A stretch of 64,000 nucleotides of DNA from Otatea glauca (lineage: Eukaryota; Streptophyta; Magnoliopsida; Poales; Poaceae). The notes under the pieces are model-generated. The model was not told the origin of the DNA and searched no databases. It saw nothing but the letters and a program-made list of their open reading frames with translations. The translations under genes were made by a program, and so were the position numbers. The stretch is taken from assembly GCA_036346275.1 (NCBI GenBank), contig CM070727.1, positions 5,633,760 to 5,697,759 on the forward strand, written 5' to 3'. Numbering within the stretch: position 1 is the first letter of the stretch; each line of letters starts with the position of its first letter. Shown here piece by piece: positions 46,005 to 57,400 of this stretch.

Positions 46005-47433
46005 CAACATCCATTAGCTTCATTCTCAACTTCAAGTTGATCGCCATTGAGATCAAATATCTAAAGGTAATTCCTCCCATGACAGAGAATAGGTTTCTTC
46101 ATAATCAACTCCTGTGACGTTGAGTGAAACCTTGAGCTACAAGCCTTGCTTTGTATCTTACAACTTCGTTGTTTTCATTTCTCTTCCGAACAAAGACCCA
46201 TTTGTGACCTACGGGTTTACATGGGAAGGTGTGCGGCATACTGCCCAAACACCTCTCTCTTGTTCGGAGAGACTAACTCGCAGTTGATTGCCTTTTTCCA
46301 TTCTTCCCAATCTAGCCTTTTCTTGCACTCTGCGAGAGATGCGAGCTCGGGATCATGATCAATGATCGAGGCGATCTTCTTTGCAAAGTATGCATCAACG
46401 CTATCGCTCCTCTATTCGTGATTCTCCGTTATTACAAAGTTTATGGCCATTTCTTCATGGGTGCTTCATGCACTTCTACTTGCTCTTCGCTATTCCCTAT
46501 CGCAGAGCAAGTTCCTTTAGCTTTTCATCGCCTATGTGTGCGCACACATTATTTTCGACGCTTCCTTCAAATGGAAGATTCAAGTCTAGAATTGCCTTTT
46601 CCGTTGGCTTCTTTCCGGTGCTGTGTCTCAACTAGCTTCCTTCTTTCCTTGGGGCATTTTCGTGATTGGTTGTGGTAAGTCCTCTTGCCCGCTTTTCTCC
46701 AGACGCCTCCGGTACTTTGGGTTTGAGGAGCCGATTTCGCTTTTTCTTTGAGGCCTCGAACAGGTTGAGGGATACCTTCTATTTTCTTTGGTATTTCCAC
46801 CTCTCTCGTGCATTCCTTGCGGGTACATGCGACTTAACCACGCCTTCGATCACAAAATAATCAGCGGTTCATTTGCTAAATTCGCAAATCAATTATCTTC
46901 GGACTTCTTGATTTGCTTCATTAGTGCGGAGGTCATGTGCGGGATCGGTGGAATGCCATATGATTTCTCGGCATTTTTCATCCAAAGGTTGATTTCCTAA
47001 TGACGGAAACGATCCTCGCCAAAGATGCAATCGAATCGGTCAGATGCAAGTCTCCAATCATGGGTTCCAAATACCGATTATGGATGCACTCTCATAACCA
47101 ACGATATCCTGGACTTTCGGAGAGGGCCCATTGCAATCATTGAGGGGTGGTATAGGTACATATACCATACACCCAAATTTTCTAAGATGGGAGATCTTGG
47201 GATGATCCCGTGCACAAGCCGTGATAGGAGAATGGATGTTGTAGGCCGATGGTCCAAATTGATAAGGCCGCTGCGTGCAGATAGCGTGTCCCCAACAAGT
47301 GTTGGGCAAGTTACAACTCGCAAAGCGGTCCGCAATGAATTTAATCCTTTTATTAGTGCTTCGCTAGTCCATTCTGCGTATGGACGTGCGGACGGAGTGC
47401 TCAATCGCTATCCTCGTTGCCGTGCAATAATCA

Positions 47434-48294
47434 TCAAATGCCTTTGAAGTAAATTCTCCGCATTGTCCATTCGATGGACTTCACGCGATGATCGTGGAAA
47501 GCATTCTTAATTCTTATGATCTGCGAGATCAGCTTTGCAAAAACATGGTTTCTTGTTGACAACAAGCATACATGCGACCATTTCGAGGAAGCATCGATGA
47601 GCACCATAAAGTATCGAAACGGCCCTGACAGGGGCTGAATCGGACCGCAAATATCCCCCTGGATGCGTTCCAGGAATGCAGGGATTTCACTTTGCACTTT
47701 CATGACAGAGGGTCTAGTTATTAATTTCCCGGTGGCACATGCAGGGCACACAAAATCTTCATGATTCGGGAAATTTTTAACATTAATACCATGACCTTGT
47801 GAGTTGTTCACTATATTTCTCATCATTCTAAGACCAGGATGGCCTAATCTACCATGCCATAAAGAAAATAACTCAGAGCTTCTAAAAATAGTCTTCAAGG
47901 AAGTATACACTTGGTGCATGAATATTCGTGTAGTACAACCTGATTCATATGAGGGACATTTTTCTAATACCATTTTTCCACATACCGCGTGCTTCACAAT
48001 GCACAAGTATTCTTTGCCATTTTCTTCATTGGTTTCTACGTGAAAACCATTGGCGTGGATGTCTTTAAAGCTTAAGAGAGTGCGCGTTGATTCAGGGTAC
48101 AAAAGGGCTTCTTCAATTACCAAAGTTGTACCCATAGGCAATATAATAGTGGCTCTTCCTGAGCCGATTACATATGAGTTGCTTCCTGCGATCGTAGTAA
48201 TCTTTCCAGCGTTCTTCGTGATCGACTGGAAATACTTAGACTCTCTTAAGATGGTATTCGTTGTGCCACTATCAACAATGCATATCTCTTCCAT
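47434..48294 (-). pseudogene. Copia element 2 protease/integrase fragment
   Basis: A 286-codon frame contains a protease-like start (CIVDSGTTNTIL), the GAG_pre-integrase block (LWHGRLGHPGLRMM), the zinc region (CPACATGK) and the beginning of the integrase core (GDICGPIQPLSGPFRYFMVL, IDASSKW). It then runs out of frame before the second catalytic Asp. The zinc knuckle and Gag remnants lie further upstream on this strand (about 48590-49510). Confidence 0.85.
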
Positions 48295-48589
48295 TTGGGC
48301 GCTACACGATTTCTAGATAAAAGAAATATAATTCTAATCAGATAGAGGCAAAAACAAACCAAGTATTACTTGCAAAATTGAAGAATACTGGAATAAAGAA
48401 TAAATTGCGTATTTATTCATGAAAGAAGTATGCTCTTCTAGAGCTTACAATTCATTATTCAAAGAAAGAAAAAAAAACTAACAACCATAATCTAAAAGAA
48501 ATGCATTAAATGTAATCAGAAATATGCATTAATTTCGCTTCTATGTCATCTCGCAGGTTTTCTTCATTTGCCATAATAATGGCTGCAGA

Positions 48590-49510
48590 TCGATGTCCGT
48601 GCTATTTCGTGAGGATGAGGTAAGAAGGGTATCTACATCCATGGCATCTTCACCACCGATGTTGGCGAAGTGCGCCTCTGCGGGGGCGTTTTCCTTTGCC
48701 TTCTTCTTAGCCTGATATGCGTTGATCGCTTCTTTGGATTCTCGATATATCTTCGACCAATGTCCCTAAGTACCACACTTGAAGCACGCCCGTTCTGCTG
48801 TCCATACGGCTTGGCGTGCGTCTTTTCTTTGTCATCCTCTTCACTGTGGGCTTTGGACTTTCCTTTGGCACGGGTCTCTCTTTTCCACCCGCTTGCCCTT
48901 CTTTCTATGAGTGGGCTTTCTCACCTTGTAGCTATTGGCATTGACTTACGTGCTGCCTCGTCTGTGGTGCGAGACATAGTTCTTGCGAGAACATCGTCTT
49001 GCGATTCCGCAACTTGCATTACATCAATCGGTTCGCTATACTCCTTGTATGCGCCCCGACGATAGCTGCGTGCACTGGATAGCATTAGGGTGGAAGGTAG
49101 AGAGAGTTTTCTCAATCTTCTCTTCATCGCTGATCTTCTTGCCACATAGAGAGATTGGTACAAATTCTGCAAGATGTAATTGTACTCGCCACCGCTCAAG
49201 TCCGCAAACCTCAGCGCACTCCAATCTTGCGTGCTTGGGGCAAGATGGTGTACTTGAGCTTTTCGAACCGCTCAAGTGCACCAAAGCTCAAGTGCACTCT
49301 CCTCACCATATATTCATTCTTGAGTGGCCGAGAGGTGGTGTCCGAGAAAATGCAAAGCTTGATCGCTCGCTTTCGGTGGTAGGTTTTGCGCCCCGCGAGG
49401 ACCCTAGACCAATCGCCGAACGGAGCTTCTTGACCCCAAGAACAATCTTCACGTCCGATGCCCAAGTGAGGTAGTTCTCACCGTGGGGCCGCTTCTTCAA
49501 ACTCACGATT
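48590..49510 (-). pseudogene. Copia element 2 Gag remnants
   Basis: Fragmentary - strand frames include YLTWASDVKIVLGVKKL (near 49450), matching the start of copia Gag, and cysteine- and lysine-rich sequence near 48700-48790 consistent with a decayed zinc knuckle. Frameshifts and stops separate the pieces. Confidence 0.65.
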
Positions 49511-49839
49511 CACAATGCCGGACATCCGCATGATTTCAATATTCGTTTAGATTATCGTGTAACTCGATGAAAATGGTTGCAAAAGCATAAAGTGCGAAAA
49601 ATAAATTCATATGCATTGCAATATATTAAATAAAGCAACGGATTCAAATTCATAAAGAAAATTCATAAAACAGAGAAATAGAGCAAGAAAATTAAAACAG
49701 AGCCAAATAAATCTTCTTGATTTTCCGCAATTTTTCAAAATTTTCTCGCAATTTTTTCCTCCTTCTTTTTCTTTTCTTTTTTTTTTTTTTCTTTTCTTTT
49801 TTTTTCTCTTTGGTGATTCAACCATCGGGCCGTGCGTTC

Positions 49840-50650
49840 TGGTTGGCCCGGCTACCGCTGGCTAGTTACCGCTTTTCCCAAATTTACCGCTAGGTTTTCC
49901 TCTTGCGCTTTTCCCAGCGCCTCGCTACACAAGACGTCATGTGCCTTCTCGTGCGCCGTCGCCTATTCCACGCCGCGCGCCGCCTGCTTCGCTTCCCGTG
50001 CAATCTCGCCACGCGTCTGCGAGGCGCCGGCGCGCTTTTGGCGGAGCCGGCCGGAGGCGACGGCAAGCGGCGGCGGCATCGCTCGCATGGCCGCCGGGGG
50101 GCGGGCGGGCAGTGCGTGCTGGCGCCGGCGCGAAGTTTGGCGGGAGCGGCCGAGGAAGCGGCGGCGGGGCAGGTCGGGCGGCGGCGCGACCGACGCTCCG
50201 TGGTCGCCGTCAGGCAACGCAAGACGCGAACCGGGCGGCGCATAACGGCATGAAGTCCGGCATTGCCGAGCGGAGGTCGGCGGCGCCACGCGGCCGAGGC
50301 GCAGGCGCGGCGGCGACGGCATGGCCGCAAGCGCCAGCAGAGGCGGTGACGCCGCGCGCTACGGCCCGAGGGCGGCGTGAGGCGGTGCCGACGGCCGGCT
50401 TCCGGCCGGTGGAGCCGAGTGGCGACGGTGGTTTCGAGCCGAGGACGGCGACGGTGGTTTCATGTCGGCGGCCGCGGCCGGAGGCGAGCTACTGATGGCA
50501 CGACGATCGGCCGGAGGTCGAGGCGCCGGACGGACGCGAGCCGAGGTCGGGCGGCGCATTGCTTGCGGAGGCCGAGGCGGATCGGACGGTCGCGAGCCGA
50601 GTCGGCGGCGTCGTCGGTTGCGCGTGAAGACGACGGCCTCCCCTCCTTTT
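49840..50650 (-). other. GC-rich leader region of copia element 2
   Basis: About 800 bp of very GC-rich, low-complexity sequence lies between the primer-binding region and the Gag remnants. Arg/Ala/Pro/Gly-rich frames are open on both strands, as expected from composition alone, and none resembles a protein I know. It may be a leader or a captured GC-rich host segment. Confidence 0.5.
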
Positions 50651-50902
50651 TTTCTTTCGATGTACGAGTAGTAACTTCGTGTTACTGAACTCATGCATCG
50701 TCTGTAGCTTCATGCTACGTAGTTTCGTGCCGAGTAGCTTCGAGCGATCGCTATGTAGCTTCGTGCCATGTGACGAAAGCGGTACAAGATGCGTAGGATA
50801 GATGCATGCGAAGAAAACGACAAGCGTTTAGATTCAATTGCCAAAATCCTACCTTTCTCACCTTTCAAATCTGAACTCCGGTAGAGCTTCGTGCTGATAA
50901 CG

Positions 50903-51125
50903 TGTTAAGGAACCTCGCTATCGAATAGTCCGGGGTTCCCGAACAGATCTGAATTAGAGAAAGAAAGAGAGACACGTGTTTAGGGAGAGCAACAGCGGAA
51001 ATACTTTATTGCTAATAAATGCTTGTACATTAAAGGGGGACCCCTCCTCCTTTTACAGCGCTCATCCAGGATTTTGGCTAAGGGACCACATGGACCTTCC
51101 AATGGACTATTAGGGTTTCTTAACA
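50903..51125 (-). repeat. 5' LTR of copia element 2
   Basis: 223 bp partner of 44257-44485. Its outer end abuts the duplication ATAGT and then the short promoter interval of the uridine kinase gene. Confidence 0.93.
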
Positions 51126-51130
51126 ATAGT

Positions 51131-51404
51131 CACCGCCCCGTCCACTGAAACGTACACATACCCATCTCAACGTCCCAACGCGCAGCCTTCCTACACCATC
51201 ACCTGTCCTCACATCTGGCCCCACCTGTTACCCTCCCAGTCCACAAACACCGGGTTTACTACATCCCGTCACCCTTCCGCCCGACCCCAACCCCGTCTGC
51301 ACAAAAGCGACGCAACACACCCGTTTCCACACTTTTTCTTCGTCTGTTCAAAATCGATCGCGAGCGAATCCCGATCGATCGGCGAGCGGCGGCGCGCGGA
51401 GGCC
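51131..51404 (+). promoter_or_regulatory. Short promoter/5' UTR interval of the uridine kinase gene
   Basis: Only 274 bp of pyrimidine-rich sequence separate the copia target duplication from the ATG at 51405. I see no TATA box. The core promoter must lie here unless transcription starts within the retroelement. Confidence 0.5.
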
Positions 51405-54400
51405 ATGCCGGAGAAGGCGGTGGACGACGTCATGGACTCGGCGGTGGGGGCCCACTTCAGCGGCCTCCGCCTCGAGGCGCTCCGCCTCTCCTCCCCCTCC
51501 GCCCCATCCTCCCCTTCCTCCGCCAAGGCCGCCGCCGCAGCCCACTCCAACGGCGCCGTCTACGCCAACGGCACTGCCGCCGAGCTCGCCTCCCCCTCCT
51601 CCGCGAGGCAGCCCTTCGTCATCGGTAATTCCAACTCCGTCCCACGCGCGGTGCGAGTGGCTCCCCGCCCCCTTCTCATCGGTTGCTCGTTTTGGCTCTC
51701 TTTTGATTTTGTGTGTGTGTGTTTTATTTGATTTCTCAAGGGGTTTCGGGAGGGACGGCGTCGGGGAAGACGACGGTGTGCGACATGATCATCCAGCAGC
51801 TGCACGACCACCGCGTCGTGCTCGTCAACCAGGTGTGCTCATCGTTGCTTCGGTGCTACCACGATTGGAATATTTTTTTTTTAGATCAAAAGGGCATCAA
51901 CAGAATTGATGTCCCAGTTCCATTACTGAAACCGCCAAAGTCATTACATAAAGCAGGTTTAGCACCAAAATGAACTTAATCACATCAACAAACCAAACAC
52001 TCCAACCCAAGCAACCACAGCAAAGACAGAATTACAATTTGCCATCAACCCAATTACTCAAAAAACTTTCAAGCGACTTCAATTCTTTTGGAATGATAGC
52101 TGCCTCCTGAGCTTCAACCAACAGATGATCACTTTTGTTCACATTGATCCGGCACCCAAAGGAAGAGGTGCTTGAAGCCTGGCCACCAGGTTGTCGCAGA
52201 ACTTCTCCAAATTGGCCACCATCTCCTCCTTGTACAGTGGACTCTAATCCCTCAAGGACATGAGCATCCTTCTCCACACTGTTTTTATATTTAACCAACA
52301 CTGAAAACGGAAAATCATGTTATTTCTACTATTCCACAAACTCCAGAGGGCAGCAGCACAAATAGTATTCAAAGCAGCATTTCTCTTGTTACTCAACCAA
52401 AAACGAGCCACAGATTCATAATTATATCCAATATGAAAATAAAAAAACTCACCGACCAAACCCCAAATATTCTTGGCTACAACACAACCAAAAAAAAGAT
52501 GGGTAACCGTTTCAGATTCTTCACAGAAACAACAAAGAACCCCTCTATCCATACCTCTTTTAAACAAATTATCCCTAGTCATGATTTTATTATGAGATAG
52601 AAGCCAGAGAAAGAAATGAATTTTTGGAGGAACAATCAAATTCCACACGCAGAATAAAAACAGAAACACTCCTCTAAAATTAATAATAGCATAAAGAGAG
52701 TTAATCGAGTAGATTCCATTATGTTATATTGCCAAACCAAAGCATCTTCCTCACCGTAAAGCCTAATACTATTTACCACTTCCACCACTCAAACCATCCG
52801 ATCAACATTTTTCGTAAAACGCCCTTCTAAAGGTACATTTAACATTAGAACCATCCCAAATCTCGGATATAGTGCAACCTTTTTCATTTACTAACACATA
52901 CAGATCCTGAATAGAGTAGCTAAGCAAGAGTTGCCAAACCAAATATCTTCCCTAACCTTATTTTAGCTCCATTACCTACTGCACCACCTATATCCAAACT
53001 TAGTAGCCTCGTGCATAGCCCAGATAATCCCTTTCCAAAAAATGAAGCATGATCGGACTCACAAAGAAGGACATTAGGCTTATCGCTTTATACTTAAACT
53101 TAATCAAATCCTTCATATTTTACTCTCATTAACGCAGAATCTTTTAATCCAAGAAGCCGGAAGACACATATTTAAATCTCTAATGTTAGGAACCCCAAGA
53201 CCACCAAACCTCTTATCCATGCACACTAAGTGCCAGTTTGCTAGATGGAGCTTATTATGACCTTCAAAATCATTCCAAAGACAATTTGCCATGTGGCAAT
53301 TAATAAGCTCTAAAGCCCACTTAGGAAATTTAAAAAAAGATAGAAGATAAATGGGAATACTAGCTAGACAGGATTTAATAAGAATTAAACGACCACTATA
53401 TGAAAGGAGCTTGCCCCTCCAACCTGCAATCCTTTTCAAAATCTTATCAATGAGTGGCTGAAAATCCTCCCTTTTAATTTTGTCATAATGAAGAGGAATA
53501 CCCAGGTACTTAATAGGGAATGATCCTACCTTACAACAAAAAAAACTTGCATACCTTTCCATTTCATTCTTGTCACAACCAATAGAAATTAATTCGCTCT
53601 TATGAAAATTTATCCTCAAACCAGACATTTGCTCGAAACAAGTTAATAGCCATTTAAGATGTAAAGCAAACTCCTCACTATTCTTAATGAACAGAAGAGT
53701 ATCATCAGCATATTGTAAGCTAATTATACCATTTGAACAGAAATCTTCACACAAACCTGTCAACAAACCATTATTTGCAGCTTTCTGTAAAATTCTAGTA
53801 AAAACATCAGCAACCAGGTTGAAGAGAATTGGGGATAAAGGATCTCTTTGTCTCAAACCTTTATTAGTTTGGAAAAAATCACTTTCCATATTGTTAATCT
53901 TGATCCCCACCGAGCCTTTAACCAACATAGAATAAATCCAAGATTGCCATTTACTACCAAAACCTCTTTTAGCCAAAATATCTAGCAAAAAACTCCAATT
54001 AACCATATCATAAGCTTTTTCATAATCAAGTTTGAGCACAAGACCTTTACCCTTATCCCGATGAATTTTATGAATTATCTAGCAGTGACCACACTTTCCA
54101 AAATATATCTATTTTTATGAAAGCAAATCTGTTTTGCATTATGAGTCTATTACAGATAAGACCAATCCTATTAGTTAACACTTTAGTAATAATTTTGTAA
54201 CTACAATTCAACAAACTAATGAGTCCGAATCGCTTGATATTTCTAGCATTGTTCTCTTTTGGAATCGAGAGATCATAGCAAAATTAAGCTGAACAAATCT
54301 AGATTACCTTTTTCTAGATCTCCAATAAGTTCAATAAGTCTTTTTAACAAGATATTCGAATTTTTGGTAAAAAATAAAAGGAAGGCCATCCGGACCCGGA

Positions 54401-57400
54401 GCACCATCAGAATAAGATCCAAAAACTGCCGTTTTAACTTCCTCTTCAGTAAAAGGTGCTTCCAAAGACATATTCTCTCCATCAGAAACCATTTCATCTA
54501 TACTAAAAAAATCATCCCCAAGGTTAATGTTAAGCTTAGCTTCAAAGCCAAATAAGGATTTATAATAGTCACAAGCAATATCAAGCATCTTACTGGTATC
54601 ATAAACCGGACCTTCAGGGCCCTCAAGAACAGTAATAAAGTTCTTTCTCCTTCTTTGATTAGCCACGGCATGGAAATATTTAGTATTTTTATCTCCTTCT
54701 TTAACATTCTTTTCTCTAGCTCGTTGTCTAGCTTTGGTTTCTTCAATAACCCAAATATTTTATATTTCTTGTTTAATAGACAATAATCTGTTTTCCTCTT
54801 CAGAGGTAAGGATTCTAGTCTCAGACAAAACATCAATAGCATCAAACTCATTCAAAAGAAATTTCTTCTTCTTCTTAATCTCAGACTCAACATTAAAACT
54901 CCACCCTTTAGTAATCTTTCTAAGATTCCTAACCTTGCATTGCCAATTATCAATAGCATTTTTACCTTTATTTGGAATATTCCAGGCCTTATGAACAATC
55001 TGATTAAACTCTTCATGAAGAAGCCACCATTTCTCAAATTTATAACTGTGTTTTATATACTGAACATCCTCCCCTGAATCCCACAGGATAGGAGTATGAT
55101 CAATGCCAATTCTGGCAAGGGAAGAGACAACAGCTAATGGAAACTTTTCCTCAAAGGAAGTGCTACAAAAAATTCTATCAATCACTGACATAATTAGATT
55201 ATCTTGGTTGTTAGTCCAGGTAAATTGTCTACCAGATAAATGCATTTCCATAAGCCCCCACATCTCTATCCATTCATTAAATTTATCACACCATTTATGA
55301 TCTACTTTGCCATTATTCTTATCATTTTGAAATCTAACCAAGTTAAAATCTCCCCCAAGAATGATTGGAGTACGATCATCTTCAACAAAAATCTCATGAA
55401 GTTCCGAAATAAAAGCCTGTATCCCCTCATCATAAGGAGACCCATAAACAGTAACGAGTTTCCAAACAAAATCAGTCTGCTTAGTCTTAATCAAACATTG
55501 AATCAAGAAATCTTTTAAATCAACATGAAGAATTTCCATAATGTCAGAGTCAACACCAACCAAAATACCACCTGCAGTGTTACTAGCTTACCAGAGGGCT
55601 CACCTGCTACTAGCTCCTGCTGTAAAATTTGGCTTTGTGTAGTGTGTTCAAGTAATGCAGTTGATCGAATTTTTAAGGTTTGTGATTGTAGCCTAGTGAT
55701 TACAGCAAGAGGCAGTATGCCATGAGTTAGTTACAGCAGATAATTTTGCAGATTAATCTCAATTTCATCCAACTATACAGGAAATTGCTTTTGAGGAGCC
55801 AGTATAATTCATTTGGGCTTGTGATTTTGCAGGATTCGTTCTACCGTGGCCTAACTGCCGAAGAATCTGCACGTGCGCAAGACTACAATTTTGATCACCC
55901 TGGTACTTGATTTGCCATTTAGATGGAAGTATGCTACCTTTGTTAGTGACTAGAGCTTGAATTAACTATTCTTTTATTAGAATGTGAGACAAATGTTTTC
56001 TTTGTTTACAGATGCATTTGATACAGAACAACTTCTGGAATGCTTGGGTCAGCTCAAGCGTGCACAGCCTGTAAATGTTCCTATATATGATTTTAAGAAT
56101 CACCGACGGTGCTCTGAAATCTTTAGAAAGGTAGTATCAATTATGAACTTTTTGACACGAAGTAGTTACTTGTGTTTGCAATTTTGGGTTCAGGTTATTT
56201 GCCTTTTGAATAATTTTGGATATGAAGTTTCTTTGTATTTCCGTGCAACAATATAGTCATTTGGTATATTGTATAGAGGTCATGTCTGTGCTTCTATGGG
56301 AAATATTGAAAAATGCTAGTTTGAGTTATGAAAATTGACACCATTGCATGCTTTGTGATTTCTATTGATTTAGTCACTGAAGGTTTGATTTTTGTACGGA
56401 TGCATTACTTCTAAAATTATGCATTCTGTATTCTTAATTGTGAATTAAACTGGATTAAATGACCTGGATATAGAATAAAACTTGAAATTTACTACCAAAT
56501 GCTCATCCTATATATTTATTTACATTTTTTTAGAACTGTCATATGTTAGTGTTTTGTTTGTTGGCTATTTTGAGTACCTGTAAGCCTCAACCAAGATGGG
56601 ATTATTGTTAAAGTGATGGATAAGTAGGAAAACTGGTGTTACCTAATGAACTTTGTAACTTTTTGCCAACTAAATGACCAAATATCATTTTGCTAGGTCA
56701 ATGCATCAGATGTCATTATTTTGGAGGGCATTTTAGTCTTCCATGATCAAAGAGTTCGCAATCTGATGGACATGAAAATTTTTGTGGACACAGGTTTGTC
56801 TTGGCTCTCATTGTTACTTTAGGATTTATTATAACAATTATGGATTGCCTCTTCATGTTGTTTCCTGAAATTTTGTTCACTTCTTTTTTGGGTTCCCTGA
56901 TGCATCCAATCAGATGCTGATATTAGGCTTGCCCGACGAATAAGGCGTGATACAGTTGAAAGAGGCAGAGATGTTAGTTCAGTGCTTGATCAGGTAGTTG
57001 AACTATTGTGTATTTTGTGGTTTTGTTTTAGATTTTATTCTTGTGGATGTGGATTACAAACAGATACCGTCTTTAGTTCATGCCTTATTCTTCTTACTGA
57101 ACTTTTTCATTTATAAATGCCCATGTTTTAATATGAACTTTTTCTTGGCATCTGTAGTATGGGAGGTTTGTGAAGCCAGCATTTGATGATTTTGTTCTGC
57201 CTTCAAAGAAATATGCTGATGTGATCATACCACGAGGAGGTGATAACCATGTTGCAATTGATCTGATCGTTCAACATATTTGTACAAAGCTTGGTCAGCA
57301 TGACCTGTGCAAAATCTATCCAAACGTCTATGTAGTTCAATCAACTTTCCAGGTAAAGTTAATCATTTTTATTGATCTGTAAGCTTTATACTGTTCTTCG

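Larger units (their letters stand above)
44257..51125 (-). mobile_element. Ty1/copia LTR retrotransposon, degenerate
   Basis: LTRs at 44257-44485 and 50903-51125 are about 95% identical and end TG...CA. The 5-bp duplication ATAGT flanks the element (44252-44256, 51126-51130). A purine tract precedes the 3' LTR (GGGCCCAAGGGGGAG on the - strand, 44500-44486). The region next to the 5' LTR reads TTATCAGCACGAAGC, a primer-site form seen in some copia elements. The coding part is broken by many frameshifts and stops. The element's 5' LTR end lies only 280 bp upstream of the uridine kinase ATG. Confidence 0.93.
51873..55590 (-). mobile_element. L1-type LINE in intron 2 of the uridine kinase gene
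   Basis: On the - strand, in order: apurinic endonuclease-like domain (from about 55580; VGVDSDIMEI, GGDFNLVRF, GRQFTW, IDHTPILWD), reverse transcriptase (54666-53113; LKLDYEKAYD, LSPILFNLVADVF, YADDTLLF) and a zf-RVT domain (52669-52244; VPPKIHFFLWLL, CCFCEESETVTHLFFGC). The 3' end is an A run, seen as T10 at 51873-51882. The 5' end is truncated within the endonuclease and frames are interrupted. I could not identify a TSD. Confidence 0.9.

Noticed and set aside
49890..50495. Overlapping 103-184 aa frames on both strands
   Set aside because: Compositional artefacts of a GC-rich block inside a degenerate copia element; no domains and no gene signals.
51840..55610. Target-site duplication for the LINE
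   Set aside because: I compared the sequence before the T10 run (ending GATTGGAATA) with that beyond about 55570 and found no convincing match, so none is claimed.
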